A stretch of DNA of 64,000 nt from Chryseobacterium sp. 7 (GTDB lineage: Bacteria; Bacteroidota; Bacteroidia; Flavobacteriales; Weeksellaceae): NCBI RefSeq assembly GCF_003663845.1, contig NZ_RCCA01000001.1, forward strand, positions 124,001 through 188,000, in the 5' to 3' direction. Shown in pieces: positions 56,786 through 64,000 of this stretch (positions are counted from its first letter, which is position 1; every line of letters starts with the position of its first letter). The notes beneath the pieces were generated by a model. It had not been told where the DNA came from. It saw only the letters and a program-made list of their open reading frames with translations, and searched no databases. Both the position numbers and the translations under genes were made by a program.

Positions 56786-56902
56786 TTAACCTTGTCTTTG
56801 TTTAAATTTTGGGTTCTTCTTGTTGATTACGAACAGTACACCTTTTCTGCGTACGATTTTGCAATCAGCGCTTCTTTTTTTAATTGATGCTCTTACTTTC
56901 AT
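56786..56902 (-). CDS. rpmJ: 50S ribosomal protein L36 (zinc-free form)
   Basis: 38 residues: [20 protein letters not shown], then [18 protein letters not shown]. Of the four zinc ligands of the classical protein (C11, C14, C27, H33) only C14 survives, so this is the zinc-independent form. It is below the length cut-off of usual ORF searches. Lies 7 bp ahead of rpsM and is preceded by a hairpin. Confidence 0.95.
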   Translation of the reverse strand: MKVRASIKKRSADCKIVRRKGVLFVINKKNPKFKQRQG

Positions 56903-56929
56903 TTTGATAGTATTTATTTTTTAACAAGA

Positions 56930-56960
56930 GCCAAATGGAGATCCGGGGATTCCATTTGGC
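56930..56960 (-). promoter_or_regulatory. Hairpin between infA and rpmJ
   Basis: GCCAAATGGA (56930-56939) pairs perfectly with TCCATTTGGC (56951-56960), around an 11-nt loop. There is no U-run after it on the minus strand, so it looks like a processing, stability or regulatory structure rather than a terminator. Confidence 0.6.
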
Positions 56961-56966
56961 GTTTGT

Positions 56967-57182
56967 TTAATATCTAAATGTGATTCTCCCTTTTGATAAG
57001 TCATAAGGAGACATTTCTAATTTTACCTTATCACCAGGTAAAAGTTTAATATAATGCATTCTCATTTTACCAGAAATATGAGCGATAAGAATATGCCCAT
57101 TTTCTAGTTCTACACGGAACTGAGCGTTCGAAAGTGCTTCCGTTATAACGCCGTCTTGTTCAATATGTTTTTGTTTTGCCAT
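56967..57182 (-). CDS. infA: Translation initiation factor IF-1
   Basis: 71 residues: [20 protein letters not shown], an OB-fold with [20 protein letters not shown] and [12 protein letters not shown]. Located 3 bp after secY. Binds the A site during initiation. Confidence 0.98.
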   Translation of the reverse strand: MAKQKHIEQDGVITEALSNAQFRVELENGHILIAHISGKMRMHYIKLLPGDKVKLEMSPYDLSKGRITFRY

Positions 57183-57185
57183 AAA

Positions 57186-58565
57186 TTAATATCCAGTCGT
57201 TCTTGATAATTTAGACTGCATTAAGCCATCATAATGATGGTTCAGCAGATATGTATTAATCTGTTGAACTGTATCTAAAATTACGCCCACCATGATTAAT
57301 AGTGACGTTCCCCCGAAAAATAAGGCGAACGCATCTGTCTGAACAAAGGTTCCATGCACAATTGCCGGAAGGATTGCAAAGATAGACAAAAATATTGCAC
57401 CTGGCAAGGTAATTTTTGATAAAATATCATCTAAATAATCAGCTGTCTCTTTTCCTGGTCTTACTTTCGGTACTAAACCTCCATTTCTCTTCAAATCATC
57501 AGCCATTTGGTTTACCGGAATTGTAATTGCAGTATAGAAAAACGAGAAGATAATAATTAATAGTGCAAACAATACGTTGTACTGCCAGCTAAAAACATTC
57601 TTGAAACCTGCAAGAAAAGTATTAGACTCATCGAATTTTGTTAATAATCCTGGTACGAACATCAATGCCTGAGCAAAGATAATTGGCATTACACCAGCAG
57701 CATTTACTTTCAATGGGATCCATTGTCTTGCTCCCTGCATAAGATTTCTGTTTACACCTCCTCTTGCTTGAGCTCTGCTTACATACTGAATTGGGATTTT
57801 TCTAACAGCTACTGATAAGATCACCGCTAATAGAACTACCACCATCCAGAATAATACTTCAATAAGGATCATGATAGATCCCATCCCTCCTTTTCCGTTC
57901 TGCACGGCCATTTCCTGCACGAATGCTTCCGGTAATCTTGAAAGGATCCCCACCATAATAAGGATAGAGATACCGTTTCCGATACCTTTGTCGGTGATTT
58001 TTTCACCTAACCACATTGCGAATACTGAACCAGCAACCAAGATTACAATACTTGGCAACCAGAACATGATAGAATTTGGCTCTACAAAGTATGCAGACTG
58101 GAACTGAGCATACGGTAAGAATAATTGAGTAATAGAAGTTAAGTAAGAAGGTGCCTGTACCAGGCAAACTCCAATCGTTAACCATCTTGTAATTTGGTTC
58201 AATGTATTTCTACCTGACTCTCCATCTTTCTGAAGCTTCTGAAGATAAGGAATAGCCATCCCCATCAACTGAACAATAATAGAAGCAGAAATATAAGGCA
58301 TGATACCTAACGCCATTACGGAAGCGTGGCTGAAAGCTCCCCCCGTAAACGACGAAAGCAAGCCAAGGAGACCTGCTCCTTGCTTGTTACCGCCTTGATT
58401 TTTATAATGCTCTAAGAGATCTCCCACCTCTGCAAGGTTAATTGCAGGAAGCGAGATATAAGATGCGAATCTATACACAAGGATAATACCTAAAGTGAAG
58501 AGAATTTTATCTCTAAGCTCTTTAAGACTCCAAATATTTTTAAGTGTTTGTATAAATTCTTTCAT
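57186..58565 (-). CDS. secY: Protein translocase subunit SecY
   Basis: 459 residues with ten transmembrane helices. It forms the Sec channel together with SecE/SecG. Conserved LGIMPYISASIIVQLMGMAI (plug/TM2), KITDKGIGNGISILI, and the C-terminal loop RKNGGLVPKVRPGKETADYL. Spc operon position between rplO and infA. Confidence 0.98.
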   Translation of the reverse strand: MKEFIQTLKNIWSLKELRDKILFTLGIILVYRFASYISLPAINLAEVGDLLEHYKNQGGNKQGAGLLGLLSSFTGGAFSHASVMALGIMPYISASIIVQLMGMAIPYLQKLQKDGESGRNTLNQITRWLTIGVCLVQAPSYLTSITQLFLPYAQFQSAYFVEPNSIMFWLPSIVILVAGSVFAMWLGEKITDKGIGNGISILIMVGILSRLPEAFVQEMAVQNGKGGMGSIMILIEVLFWMVVVLLAVILSVAVRKIPIQYVSRAQARGGVNRNLMQGARQWIPLKVNAAGVMPIIFAQALMFVPGLLTKFDESNTFLAGFKNVFSWQYNVLFALLIIIFSFFYTAITIPVNQMADDLKRNGGLVPKVRPGKETADYLDDILSKITLPGAIFLSIFAILPAIVHGTFVQTDAFALFFGGTSLLIMVGVILDTVQQINTYLLNHHYDGLMQSKLSRTTGY

Positions 58566-58574
58566 TAGTAAGTA

Positions 58575-59024
58575 TTATAAGGTAATTGCTTTTCCACCTG
58601 CTTTAGCAATAAGCTCTTCAGCAGATTTAGTGAACTTGTCAGCAGAGATTGAAACCGCAGATTTCAATTCTCCTCTACCCATAATTTTCACTAATTCGTT
58701 TTTAGAAACTATCCCGTTTGCTACTAAAACTTCTTTCGTGATTTCTCCAGTGATGGATTTGTTCTCGATTAAAGTCTGGATAGTATCAAGGTTAACTCCT
58801 CTAAACTCTTTTCTGTTTACGTTTTTGAATCCGAATTTAGGTAATCTTCTTTGTAAAGGCATCTGTCCACCTTCGAAACCGATTTTTTGAGAATAACCAG
58901 CTCTAGCTTTCTGACCTTTGTGTCCTTTTGTTGAAGTACCTCCTTTTCCGCTACCTTGACCTCTACCAATTCTCTTTGAGTTGAAAGTAGATCCTGCAGC
59001 AGGTTGTATGTTATTTAAATTCAT
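58575..59024 (-). CDS. rplO: 50S ribosomal protein L15
   Basis: 149 residues: MNLNNIQPAAGSTFNSKRIG, KRIGRGQGSGKGGTSTKGHK, QKARAGYSQKIGFEGGQMPL and the conserved C-terminal VSADKFTKSAEELIAKAGG-like end. 9 bp ahead of secY. Confidence 0.98.
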   Translation of the reverse strand: MNLNNIQPAAGSTFNSKRIGRGQGSGKGGTSTKGHKGQKARAGYSQKIGFEGGQMPLQRRLPKFGFKNVNRKEFRGVNLDTIQTLIENKSITGEITKEVLVANGIVSKNELVKIMGRGELKSAVSISADKFTKSAEELIAKAGGKAITL

Positions 59025-59045
59025 TTTAATTTCTCTTTTATAAAA

Positions 59046-59222
59046 TTATTTTTGAACTTCAAGTAAGTGTCCCACTGCAGCAATCATTCCTAAGATGGAA
59101 GGAGTAGCTTCATGTTCTACAACTTGGTGAAGTTTTTTTAATCCTAATGCTTCAAGCGTTCTCTTTTGGGTTTTTGTTCTACCAATAGCGCTTCTTACTT
59201 GCTTTACTTTAATTGTTGCCAT
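59046..59222 (-). CDS. rpmD: 50S ribosomal protein L30
   Basis: 58 residues (MATIKVKQVRSAIGRTKTQK ... LGLKKLHQVVEHEATPSILG), placed between rpsE and rplO as in the canonical spc operon. Below the usual length cut-off. Confidence 0.96.
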   Translation of the reverse strand: MATIKVKQVRSAIGRTKTQKRTLEALGLKKLHQVVEHEATPSILGMIAAVGHLLEVQK

Positions 59223-59233
59223 TGTTTTATATA

Positions 59234-59755
59234 TTAACCGTTAAACACTTTACTTAGAGAAACTCCTCTCATTCTAGCGATTTCTTCAGGTCTTCTGATA
59301 TCTAATAACGCTTTGAAAGTAGCTTTCACTACGTTGTGAGGGTTAGAAGATCCTTTAGATTTTGAAAGGATATCGTGAATACCAGCAGATTCCAATACCG
59401 CTCTTACCGCACCACCGGCGATAAGTCCTGTACCGTGAGAAGCAGGTCTTAAGAAGATATCTGCACCACCGTATCTAGCAGTAGTTTGGTGAGGGATAGT
59501 GTGGTTCATTACAGGAACTTTAACAAGGTTTTTCTTAGCGTCTTCAACTGCTTTAGCAATTGCAGAAGCAACCTCTTTAGATTTTCCTAAACCGAAACCA
59601 ATAACACCTTCTTCGTTACCTACTACAACAATAGCAGAAAATCCGAAAGCTCTACCTCCTTTTGTTACTTTTGTTACTCTGTTAACAGCTACGAGACGAT
59701 CTTTTAATTCTAATCCTCCCGGTTTTACTCTTTCTATATTATCTAGTCCTAACAT
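59234..59755 (-). CDS. rpsE: 30S ribosomal protein S5
   Basis: 173 residues: double-stranded-RNA-binding-like N-domain ([40 protein letters not shown]) and the C-terminal domain with [19 protein letters not shown]. Located 11 bp ahead of rpmD. Helicase and fidelity role in the small subunit. Confidence 0.98.
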   Translation of the reverse strand: MLGLDNIERVKPGGLELKDRLVAVNRVTKVTKGGRAFGFSAIVVVGNEEGVIGFGLGKSKEVASAIAKAVEDAKKNLVKVPVMNHTIPHQTTARYGGADIFLRPASHGTGLIAGGAVRAVLESAGIHDILSKSKGSSNPHNVVKATFKALLDIRRPEEIARMRGVSLSKVFNG

Positions 59756-59774
59756 ATTTTCCGAAATTTAATGA

Positions 59775-60128
59775 TTAGAATTTAAGTCCTCCTTCTCTCG
59801 CACCATCAGCTAGAGCTTTTACTCTACCGTGGTATACGAAACCGTTTCTGTCAAATACAATACTTTCGATTCCCGCAGCGATAGCTTTAGCAGCGATAGC
59901 TTTACCAACAGCAGCAGAAACTTCAGTCTTAGTACCTTTAGCGTCTACACCTTTTTCTCTAGAAGAAGCTGATGCTAAAGTTTTACCATTTTTATCGTCG
60001 ATTAACTGAGCGTAAATTTCCTTATTACTTTTGTATACAGATAATCTTGGCAATTCAGAAGATCCAGAGATTTTCCCTCTTACTCTTCTTTTGATTCTTA
60101 TTCTTTTTTCTAATTTACTTAATGCCAT
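59775..60128 (-). CDS. rplR: 50S ribosomal protein L18
   Basis: 117 residues: [60 protein letters not shown]. 5S rRNA binder, in canonical order. Confidence 0.98.
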   Translation of the reverse strand: MALSKLEKRIRIKRRVRGKISGSSELPRLSVYKSNKEIYAQLIDDKNGKTLASASSREKGVDAKGTKTEVSAAVGKAIAAKAIAAGIESIVFDRNGFVYHGRVKALADGAREGGLKF

Positions 60129-60143
60129 AATACTTATAATTTA

Positions 60144-60689
60144 TTAAGCAGATTTACCAGCTTTACGTCTAACAATTTCTCCTACGAATTTCACACCTTT
60201 TCCTTTGTATGGCTCAGGCTTTCTGAAAGAACGGATCTTTGCAGTAACCATTCCTAGAAGTTGCTTGTCGTGAGACGTTAAAGTAATAATTGGGTTTTTA
60301 CCTTTTTCAGTCAATGTATCAACTTTTACTTCACTTGGAAGTTCTAATACGATACCGTGAGAGAATCCTAAAGCTAACTCAAGTTTTTGACCTGCGTGAG
60401 AAGCTCTGTATCCTACCCCTACTAGTTCTAGTTTCTTTTCGAAACCTTCATTTACACCTACGATCATGTTCGCGATTAACGCTCTGTACAAACCGTGAAG
60501 TGCTTTGTGTTGTTTAGAATCAGATGGTCTGTTTACGTTAAGTTCACCATCTTTTTGTTCTAAAGTAATTCCTGCTGTAAGCTCCTGAGAAAGTTCTCCT
60601 TTTGCTCCTTTTACAGTTACTACACCGTTGTTTTCAGTGATTGTAACTCCAGCTGGAATTGTTATAATTGCTTTACCAATTCTTGACAT
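60144..60689 (-). CDS. rplF: 50S ribosomal protein L6
   Basis: 181 residues: MSRIGKAIITIPAGVTITEN, GVNEGFEKKLELVGVGYRAS and the C-terminal PEPYKGKGVKFVGEIVRRKA signature (L6 repeat 2). Confidence 0.98.
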   Translation of the reverse strand: MSRIGKAIITIPAGVTITENNGVVTVKGAKGELSQELTAGITLEQKDGELNVNRPSDSKQHKALHGLYRALIANMIVGVNEGFEKKLELVGVGYRASHAGQKLELALGFSHGIVLELPSEVKVDTLTEKGKNPIITLTSHDKQLLGMVTAKIRSFRKPEPYKGKGVKFVGEIVRRKAGKSA

Positions 60690-60706
60690 TTTCCTCTGAT
60701 TAAAAA

Positions 60707-61105
60707 TTAATAAACATAGCAGATTACTTCACCGCCTACTTTCTCTTCTCTAGCTTTCTTGTCAGTCATTACTCCTTTAGAAGTAGAGATGATAGAAATA
60801 CCCAAACCGTTTAGTACTCTTGGAAGTTCAGTAGAACCTTTGTACTGTCTCAAACCTGGTCTAGAAGCTCTTTGGATAGACTTGATAGCTGGTTTGTTGG
60901 TTTGCTTATCGTACTTTAAAGCGATTTTGATCACTCCTTGAACAGCGTTATCTTCAAACTTGAAGTTTAAGATATACCCTTGATCAAATAGGATCTTAGT
61001 AATCTCCTTTTTGATTTTCGATGCAGGAATTTCCACCACTTTGTGGCCTGCGCTTTGTGCGTTCCTTACTCTTGTTAGGAAATCTGAAATTGGATCTGTT
61101 ACCAT
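60707..61105 (-). CDS. rpsH: 30S ribosomal protein S8
   Basis: 132 residues: MVTDPISDFLTRVRNAQSAG, the C-terminal signature GLGISIISTSKGVMTDKKAR and KVGGEVICYVY. Preceded by an unusually long 147-bp gap with a hairpin. Confidence 0.98.
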   Translation of the reverse strand: MVTDPISDFLTRVRNAQSAGHKVVEIPASKIKKEITKILFDQGYILNFKFEDNAVQGVIKIALKYDKQTNKPAIKSIQRASRPGLRQYKGSTELPRVLNGLGISIISTSKGVMTDKKAREEKVGGEVICYVY

Positions 61106-61162
61106 TTTTCTTTTATAAATTATTGGTTAAAGAACAATCAGTATTGAAAAGACTTGAAGATT

Positions 61163-61200
61163 AAAATATCAGACGTCAGAAATCTTCGGTCTGATATTTT
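61163..61200. promoter_or_regulatory. Hairpin in the rpsN-rpsH gap
   Basis: AAAATATCAGAC (61163-61174) pairs perfectly with GTCTGATATTTT (61189-61200). The stem ends in A/T runs on both sides, resembling a bidirectional terminator inside the ribosomal operon. It may attenuate or set a processing point. Confidence 0.65.
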
Positions 61201-61252
61201 TATTCTTTAGTATCCTGACAACTTAATTGTCCCGATTTTTAATTAGTAATTA

Positions 61253-61522
61253 TTACCAACTAGCTTTTCTTACACCTGGGATAAGACCGTTGTTTGCCAT
61301 TTCTCTGAAAGTTACTCTGGAAATACCGAACGTTCTCATGTATCCTCTTGGTCTACCTGTTAGTTTACATCTGTTGTGTAATCTTACAGGAGAAGCATTT
61401 TTAGGCAATTTTTGAAGTCCTTCGTAATCACCTGCTTCTTTAAGAGCTTGTCTTTTAGCAGCGTATTTAGCAACTAGTGCTTCTCTTTTGCGCTCACGCG
61501 CTTTCATTGATTCTTTAGCCAT
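61253..61522 (-). CDS. rpsN: 30S ribosomal protein S14 (zinc-free form)
   Basis: 89 residues: [40 protein letters not shown] and [18 protein letters not shown]. The longer, C(-) type without CxxC pairs, only one Cys present. 3 bp after rplE. Confidence 0.97.
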   Translation of the reverse strand: MAKESMKARERKREALVAKYAAKRQALKEAGDYEGLQKLPKNASPVRLHNRCKLTGRPRGYMRTFGISRVTFREMANNGLIPGVRKASW

Positions 61523-61525
61523 TTC

Positions 61526-62077
61526 TTAGTTCTTTTTAAATGGTAAACCGAAGTGAGTTAATAATGCTTTAGCTTCTTTATCTGTTTTCGCAGTAGTAAC
61601 GAAAGTGATGTCCATCCCCTGGATTTTTTTCACTTTGTCAATTACGATTTCAGGGAAGATAATTTGCTCAGTAATACCTAAGTTGTAGTTACCTCTACCA
61701 TCGAAACCATCTGCTTTGATACCAGAGAAATCTCTGATACGTGGTAAAGCAGAAGAAGTAAGTCTGTCTAAGAACTCATACATTCTCTGAGCTCTCAAAG
61801 TTACTTTTGCACCTACAGGCATTCCTTTTCTAAGTTTGAATGCAGCTTCGTCTTTCTTAGAGATCGTACCTACTGCTTTCTGACCTGTGATGTTTGTAAG
61901 CTCTTCTACAGCATAATCAATAATTTTCTTATCTGCAGTAGCGTCTCCTAAACCTTGTGATACAACAATTTTCTCTAATCTAGGTACTTGCATAATTGAC
62001 TTGTACCCGAATTCTTCCATCATTGCTGGAACAATTGTCTCTTTGTATATTTTTTTGGGTCTTGCTATAAATTCCAT
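61526..62077 (-). CDS. rplE: 50S ribosomal protein L5
   Basis: 183 residues: [20 protein letters not shown], signature [20 protein letters not shown] and [16 protein letters not shown]. 5S rRNA binder. Confidence 0.98.
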   Translation of the reverse strand: MEFIARPKKIYKETIVPAMMEEFGYKSIMQVPRLEKIVVSQGLGDATADKKIIDYAVEELTNITGQKAVGTISKKDEAAFKLRKGMPVGAKVTLRAQRMYEFLDRLTSSALPRIRDFSGIKADGFDGRGNYNLGITEQIIFPEIVIDKVKKIQGMDITFVTTAKTDKEAKALLTHFGLPFKKN

Positions 62078-62088
62078 GTTAATTCAAA

Positions 62089-62415
62089 TTATAAAGTTTC
62101 ACCCGTTTTTTTGTTGATTCTTACTTTCTTATCTCCTTCGATTTTGTAACCGATTTTGATCGCTTTTCCGTCTTTACCAACTAAAGCTACGTTTGAGATA
62201 TGAATAGAAGCTTCCTTTTCAGTAATTCCTCCTTGAGGATTAGAAGCTGAAGGCTTAACGTGTTTTTTAACGATGTTAAGTCCTGCAACGATTACTCTTG
62301 GGTCTCTCCCTTCTTTCTTGATCACTTCAATAACTTCACCAGTCTTACCTTTGATATCTTTCTTACCAGTAGTAATGATTACGTTATCTCCTCTTTTTAT
62401 TTTTAACTTTGACAT
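62089..62415 (-). CDS. rplX: 50S ribosomal protein L24
   Basis: 108 residues with a KOW motif at the N-terminus (KIKRGDNVIITTGKKDIKGK) and AGLNIVKKHVKPSASNPQGG. Assembly initiator of the large subunit. Confidence 0.98.
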   Translation of the reverse strand: MSKLKIKRGDNVIITTGKKDIKGKTGEVIEVIKKEGRDPRVIVAGLNIVKKHVKPSASNPQGGITEKEASIHISNVALVGKDGKAIKIGYKIEGDKKVRINKKTGETL

Positions 62416-62436
62416 TTCTTTTAAAAATTTTAAAAA

Positions 62437-62805
62437 TTAAAGTACTTCAGGAGCTAATGAAATGATTTTCATATATTCTTTGTCTCTCAACTCACGAGCA
62501 ACCGGTCCGAAAACACGCGTTCCTCTCATTTCTCCTGCTGCGTTTAGTAATACACAAGCATTGTCGTCGAACTTGATGTATGAACCATCTTTTCTTCTTA
62601 CTGCTTTTTTAGTTCTTACTACTACAGCTTTAGATACCTGACCTTTTTTAGCATTTCCTGATGGTGTAGAATCCTTGATAGTAACAACGATTTTATCACC
62701 AACTGAAGCATATCTTCTTCTGGTTCCTCCCAGAACTCTAATAACTAGTACTTCTTTAGCACCTGTGTTATCAGCAACTTTTAATCTTGATTCTGTTTGT
62801 AACAT
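62437..62805 (-). CDS. rplN: 50S ribosomal protein L14
   Basis: 122 residues: [40 protein letters not shown] and the end [20 protein letters not shown]. Located 2 bp after rpsQ. Confidence 0.98.
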   Translation of the reverse strand: MLQTESRLKVADNTGAKEVLVIRVLGGTRRRYASVGDKIVVTIKDSTPSGNAKKGQVSKAVVVRTKKAVRRKDGSYIKFDDNACVLLNAAGEMRGTRVFGPVARELRDKEYMKIISLAPEVL

Positions 62806-62807
62806 TA

Positions 62808-63062
62808 TTACTTAGCTTTTTCAATGATTCTTACTAATCTCCATCTCTTGCTCTTGCTCAAAGGTCTAGTTTCTTGGATCAAAACTGTATCACCTTCTGT
62901 GCATTCGTTGTTCTCGTCGTGTGCAGTATATTTTTTCGTTTTCAAAACGAATTTACCGTACATCGGGTGCTTTACTCTTGTAGTTTCACTAACAACAATA
63001 GTTTTTTCCATTTTATTGCTGGAAACCACTCCGATTCTTTCTTTTCTTAAATTTCTATCCAT
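62808..63062 (-). CDS. rpsQ: 30S ribosomal protein S17
   Basis: 84 residues, [22 protein letters not shown]-fold signature [20 protein letters not shown]. Located between rpmC and rplN. Confidence 0.98.
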   Translation of the reverse strand: MDRNLRKERIGVVSSNKMEKTIVVSETTRVKHPMYGKFVLKTKKYTAHDENNECTEGDTVLIQETRPLSKSKRWRLVRIIEKAK

Positions 63063-63074
63063 TGTAAAATGAAA

Positions 63075-63269
63075 TTATTGTTTGTTAGTTAACTCAGTGT
63101 TTAGTCTTGCGATTGTCTTTCTCAAATCTCTGATTTGAATCGGGTTTTCAATTGGGCTGATTGCATGAGCCAATTTCAATTTAGAATATTGAGCTTTTGC
63201 TTCAGTTAATTGAGCTTGAATATCACCCGCGCTTAAATTTTTAATATCAGCATTTTTCATTGTATTCAA
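63075..63269 (-). CDS. rpmC: 50S ribosomal protein L29
   Basis: 64 residues, IKNLSAGDIQAQLTEAKAQY and the signature QIRDLRKTIARLNTEL. Two-helix hairpin protein near the exit tunnel. 3 bp after rplP. Confidence 0.97.
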   Translation of the reverse strand: MNTMKNADIKNLSAGDIQAQLTEAKAQYSKLKLAHAISPIENPIQIRDLRKTIARLNTELTNKQ

Positions 63270-63272
63270 AGA

Positions 63273-63698
63273 TTATAGAGGTTTAACAAAATCGTTAGCA
63301 ACGATGAATTTAGTAACTACTGGTAATTTTTGTGCAGCAAGTCTTAAAGCTTCCTTAGCGATATCGTAAGGTACTCCACCGATTTCGAACATAATTTTAC
63401 CTGGTTTTACTACAGCTACCCAGTATTCAACAGCACCTTTACCTTTACCCATACGTACTTCCGCTGGTTTTTTAGTAATTGGCTTATCTGGGAAGATTTT
63501 GATCCATAGTTGACCTTCTCTCTTCATATATCTTGTAGCAGCAATACGAGCTGCTTCAATCTGTCTTGCAGTGATCCAAGCTCCTTCCGTTGCTTTGATC
63601 CCAAAAGTTCCGTAAGCAAGTTGACTACCTCTTTGGGCATTCCCCTTCATCTTCATCTTGTGAACTCTACGGAATTTGGTTCTTTTTGGTTGTAACAT
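63273..63698 (-). CDS. rplP: 50S ribosomal protein L16
   Basis: 141 residues: [20 protein letters not shown], signature [20 protein letters not shown] and [20 protein letters not shown]. Follows rpsC after a 98-bp gap that holds a heptamer repeat. Confidence 0.98.
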   Translation of the reverse strand: MLQPKRTKFRRVHKMKMKGNAQRGSQLAYGTFGIKATEGAWITARQIEAARIAATRYMKREGQLWIKIFPDKPITKKPAEVRMGKGKGAVEYWVAVVKPGKIMFEIGGVPYDIAKEALRLAAQKLPVVTKFIVANDFVKPL

Positions 63699-63701
63699 AA
63701 T

Positions 63702-63796
63702 TTCTAAATTTTAGATTTTAGATTTTAGATTTTAGATTTTTTTTAATTTTAAAAAAGTAACGGTAATTTAAAATTCAAAATTTCTAATCTAAAATT
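63702..63796. repeat. Heptamer tandem and inverted repeat between rpsC and rplP
   Basis: About four copies of ATTTTAG (63708-63738) followed by AT-rich DNA, then the complementary pattern TCTAATCTAAAATTTT at about 63783-63798. These genes normally abut, so this looks like a small insertion. Confidence 0.6.
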
Positions 63797-64000
63797 TTAA
63801 TTATTATTGTTATTGTTGTTGTTTTTTCTAGGTCTTCTGTTGTCTCTGTCACCTCCTCTGTTTCCTCTGTCTGACTGACCTCCTTTTTTCTGTTGTCCTA
63901 CTAGTGGGGAAAGTTCTCTTTTACCGTAAACTTCACCTTTCATGATCCAAACTTTTACTCCTAGTCTACCGTAAGTAGTGTGAGCTTCTGCCCAGTGGTA
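63797..64000 (-). CDS. rpsC: 30S ribosomal protein S3, C-terminal part (cut by window end)
   Basis: The last 67 residues of S3 ([40 protein letters not shown], then a low-complexity Gly/Arg/Asp/Asn tail ending in eight asparagines). The upstream part lies beyond 64000. The tail extends well past E. coli S3, as in other Bacteroidota. Confidence 0.96.
   Translation of the reverse strand, partial: YHWAEAHTTYGRLGVKVWIMKGEVYGKRELSPLVGQQKKGGQSDRGNRGGDRDNRRPRKNNNNNNNN

Overview
The window looks like a chromosomal piece of a flavobacterium close to Chryseobacterium (Bacteroidota). Evidence: low GC, no Shine-Dalgarno sequences, TAnnTTTG-type promoter elements, TonB-dependent outer-membrane beta-barrel receptors with the N-terminal style of this group, a Bacteroidota-type tyrosine integrase, and a Bacteroidota spc/alpha ribosomal cluster with zinc-less L36 and S14. 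This assignment is inference from protein style; no database was searched.

Region 1 (1-18,950) is a very AT-rich, decayed accessory region. It holds one intact IS5-type element (78-1543) that has split an AraC-family regulator, and remnants of at least five other insertion sequences (IS5-like, ISL3/ISAon1-like, IS982-like, two IS3-like). It also has a LytTR response regulator, an acyltransferase, a broken GNAT gene and a family of small paralogous lipoproteins. These lipoproteins were duplicated, deleted and fused with GNAT and upstream sequence. A tyrosine recombinase (17480-18718) sits at the core-facing edge.

Region 2 (19,000-33,200) is ordinary core: an ABC-F protein, an M48 protease, recJ, a 23S-IVP/four-helix-bundle cassette, nadD, small membrane and secreted proteins, a tandem pair of outer-membrane receptors (the first frameshifted) and an alpha/beta-hydrolase lipoprotein.

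Region 3 (33,200-43,750, all minus strand) is the most interesting part. It is a tightly packed operon of a citrulline/arginine hydrolase (ctlX-like), speD, a DUF4178 protein, a 64-aa membrane protein, a DUF350 protein, a membrane-anchored SpeE-like aminopropyltransferase, a possibly exported FAD amine-oxidase-like protein and a polytopic membrane protein with four intramembrane histidines. A GH43 glycosidase follows. The logic suggests polyamine synthesis coupled to membrane or envelope modification. A second IVP cassette separates ctlX from another arginine-deiminase-family gene.

Region 4 (44,000-53,760) has an uncatalogued 53-aa double-glycine-leader, Cys-rich peptide gene, an HxlR regulator divergent from an SDR gene with a palindromic operator, gltA, eno, a response regulator/unknown/membrane/histidine kinase operon, a small lipoprotein and an amidase.

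Region 5 (53,800-64,000) is the minus-strand spc/alpha ribosomal operon from rpsC (cut by the window end) to rplQ. It includes secY, infA, rpmJ, rpmD and rpoA, with two internal hairpins.

Three genes between 29.6 and 36.6 kb carry single-base frameshifts with intact downstream domains, so either recent pseudogenisation or base-calling errors should be suspected.
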